Below, in pieces: positions 29,497 to 30,682 of a stretch of 30,682 nt of DNA. Source of the DNA: Erysipelotrichaceae bacterium (GTDB lineage Bacteria > Bacillota_I > Bacilli_A > Erysipelotrichales > Erysipelotrichaceae); NCBI GenBank assembly GCA_900759455.1, contig CAAEVI010000022.1, positions 1 through 30,682 of the forward strand. The letters are read 5' to 3'. Positions within the stretch are counted from its first letter, which is position 1; the number at the start of each line of letters is the position of its first letter. Made by a program: the position numbers and the translations under genes. Below the pieces are notes generated by a model, which worked only from the letters and a program-made list of their open reading frames with translations, had not been told where the DNA came from and did no database searches.

Positions 29497-30682
29497 GCTT
29501 CCTCCCTTGCGTATTCGGCAATATGCATGGCATAGTCACTGATACGCTCCAGATTGCTGATTGCATCCAGGAAAATGACACCTGATTCCACCTTGCATTT
29601 TCGCTGTGATAATCTTCGAATGTGTTTATCACGAAGCTGTGTCTCCATCTCATTGACTAACTCTTCGCTTTTTACTGCCTGATCATACAATTCGTTCTGT
29701 TTCGGATCTTTCCAGTAATTAACTGCCATCTTTAATGTGCACAAACACTGATTGCACATGTTTTCAAGATCCTCATATCCCCCGATCGAGAAGTTATTGT
29801 CTTCCCGCATCATCTGTTCGCTCAGTTCGGCAAGATTCTTGCACCGGTCACTGATATGTTCCAGATCGCTGACGACATACAGCAAATGGCGCTGCTGCAG
29901 CTGCTGATGATCACTCAGTGTCGATGCTTCGATATGTATCAGATAACTTGTCAGTTCTTTTTCAAAACGATTGACGAGATCTTCATTTTCAAAGACTTCC
30001 TTGATGCGTTTCTCGTTGCGGTCGACAAAAGCCTTTCGACTTGTTTCCACATTTTTCATGACGATGCTTGCCATATGATTGACTTCCTGTCCGGCAGATT
30101 CCATGGCAAACCCGGGAGCTTCCAGGATACGCGGATCCAGGGCCAGCGTCAGTGTTTCTTCCTGCGGTTCTTTGTGGTCCTTCAGCAGATGTTCCGATAA
30201 AGTTACCAGCTTCGCCGCAAACGGGAATAATACGATCGTATTCAGTACATTGAAGCAGGTGTGGAACAAGGCAAGCTGCACACTGTTTACATTTACGGTT
30301 CCCATCAGCGGGTTGATCATAAAGTAAATCGTAAAGATTGCCCCGAAGATGACAGCCCCGATCGAGTTAAACAGGAAGTGAATGATTGCGGCACGTTTGG
30401 CATTGCGGCTGGCACCGACTGCGGAAAGCATAGCTGTCACGCAAGTACCGATATTTTGTCCAAGCGCAATAAAGACCGCACTGTTCCAGGTTACGACACC
30501 GTTCATCGCCAGTGTCTGTAATATACCAAGGGATGCTGAAGAACTCTGGATGATCGCTGTGACAATCAGACCGACGGCAATACCGAGAAGCGGATTTGAG
30601 CCGATCACGGAAAAAGCAGTCGCAAAGATCGGTGCATCACTGTAAGGCTTGATGGCCCCGCTCATTGACTCCAGTCCTAAAA
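29484..30682 (-). CDS. second Na+/phosphate cotransporter with PhoU-like domain, 5' part beyond window
   Basis: 399 codons of a second Na/Pi cotransporter; the reading frame stays open upstream to the right edge (LGLESMSG corresponds to FIGMELMSS in the paralogue). An internal Met at 30665 is therefore not the start. The visible part contains the second signature QSSSASLG and GQNIGTCVTAML, with helices through IYFMINPLMG. Then comes a PhoU-like tail with LEHISDRCKNLAELSEQM and LERISDYAMHIAEYARE. It is the same family as the 547-residue protein at 25498-27141, but clearly divergent. It ends at a TAG (29484-29486) only 41 bases before the response regulator, suggesting one transcription unit with the two-component genes. 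Confidence 0.92.
   Translation of the reverse strand, partial: LGLESMSGAIKPYSDAPIFATAFSVIGSNPLLGIAVGLIVTAIIQSSSASLGILQTLAMNGVVTWNSAVFIALGQNIGTCVTAMLSAVGASRNAKRAAIIHFLFNSIGAVIFGAIFTIYFMINPLMGTVNVNSVQLALFHTCFNVLNTIVLFPFAAKLVTLSEHLLKDHKEPQEETLTLALDPRILEAPGFAMESAGQEVNHMASIVMKNVETSRKAFVDRNEKRIKEVFENEDLVNRFEKELTSYLIHIEASTLSDHQQLQQRHLLYVVSDLEHISDRCKNLAELSEQMMREDNNFSIGGYEDLENMCNQCLCTLKMAVNYWKDPKQNELYDQAVKSEELVNEMETQLRDKHIRRLSQRKCKVESGVIFLDAISNLERISDYAMHIAEYAREEATLS

Noticed and set aside
1..30682. CRISPR arrays, tRNA/rRNA genes, insertion sequences, integrases or phage genes
   Set aside because: No regularly spaced repeats, cloverleaf candidates, transposase frames or att-like direct repeats were seen when reading both strands.

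Overview
The window looks like a chromosomal segment of a low-to-mid GC Firmicute, most likely a gut Erysipelotrichia-type bacterium. This rests on AGGAGG-type ribosome binding sites, intrinsic terminators, RNase J, PRD/PTS regulation, cre-like CcpA sites, MMPL efflux with an XXXLXXG-repeat partner, and a large FIVAR/F5-8C surface protein with a non-LPXTG tail. The taxon is inferred from gene content and no marker gene was compared. I see no rRNA, tRNA, insertion sequence, phage or CRISPR array.

Layout. Positions 1-1002: the 5' part of a SEDS-family ftsW/rodA-type gene (minus, cut by the window edge). 1148-3833: def (peptide deformylase) and rnj (RNase J with a Lys/Ala-rich tail), plus strand. 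3878-5713: a divergent pair, a CBM9-like lipoprotein (minus) with a consensus-matching cre site, and a membrane-anchored calcineurin-like phosphoesterase with altered metal-ligand motifs (plus). 5893-11090: an MMPL/RND exporter and an XXXLXXG-repeat exported partner (minus), divergent from a TetR regulator. Both divergent promoters carry their -35 box inside a TGAC-n-GTCA operator-like palindrome.

11152-20715 is a ten-gene sugar-phosphotransferase locus, all on the minus strand and visibly more AT-rich than its flanks. In transcription order it holds DUF3284, a PRD regulator with EIIB/EIIA-like domains, two EIIA proteins, a galactitol-type EIIB and EIIC, a Gfo/Idh/MocA oxidoreductase, a LacX-like aldose epimerase, an AgaS-type SIS deaminase/isomerase, an archaeal-style triosephosphate-isomerase homologue and a YjbQ (UPF0047) protein. 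AgaS and the LacX-like protein point to an amino-sugar or galactose/tagatose-type substrate. No kinase, aldolase or deacetylase is in the window, and the last two genes sit behind an intrinsic terminator. This is the best candidate here for an undescribed pathway.

20962-25158 encodes a ~1400-residue cell-surface protein with an F5/8C (CBM32-like) domain, FIVAR-like helical linkers, three copies of a domain I do not recognise and DUF5011-like Ig domains. 25498-30682 is a phosphate locus: two Na/Pi-cotransporter paralogues with PhoU-like tails (the second cut by the window edge) flank a PhoP/PhoR-like two-component system. Direct repeats spaced 22 bp apart and a perfect 14-bp palindrome lie upstream of the first transporter. 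Together these genes suggest a nutrient-responsive cell-envelope neighbourhood: glycan binding and sugar import, carbon catabolite control, phosphate uptake and envelope export.
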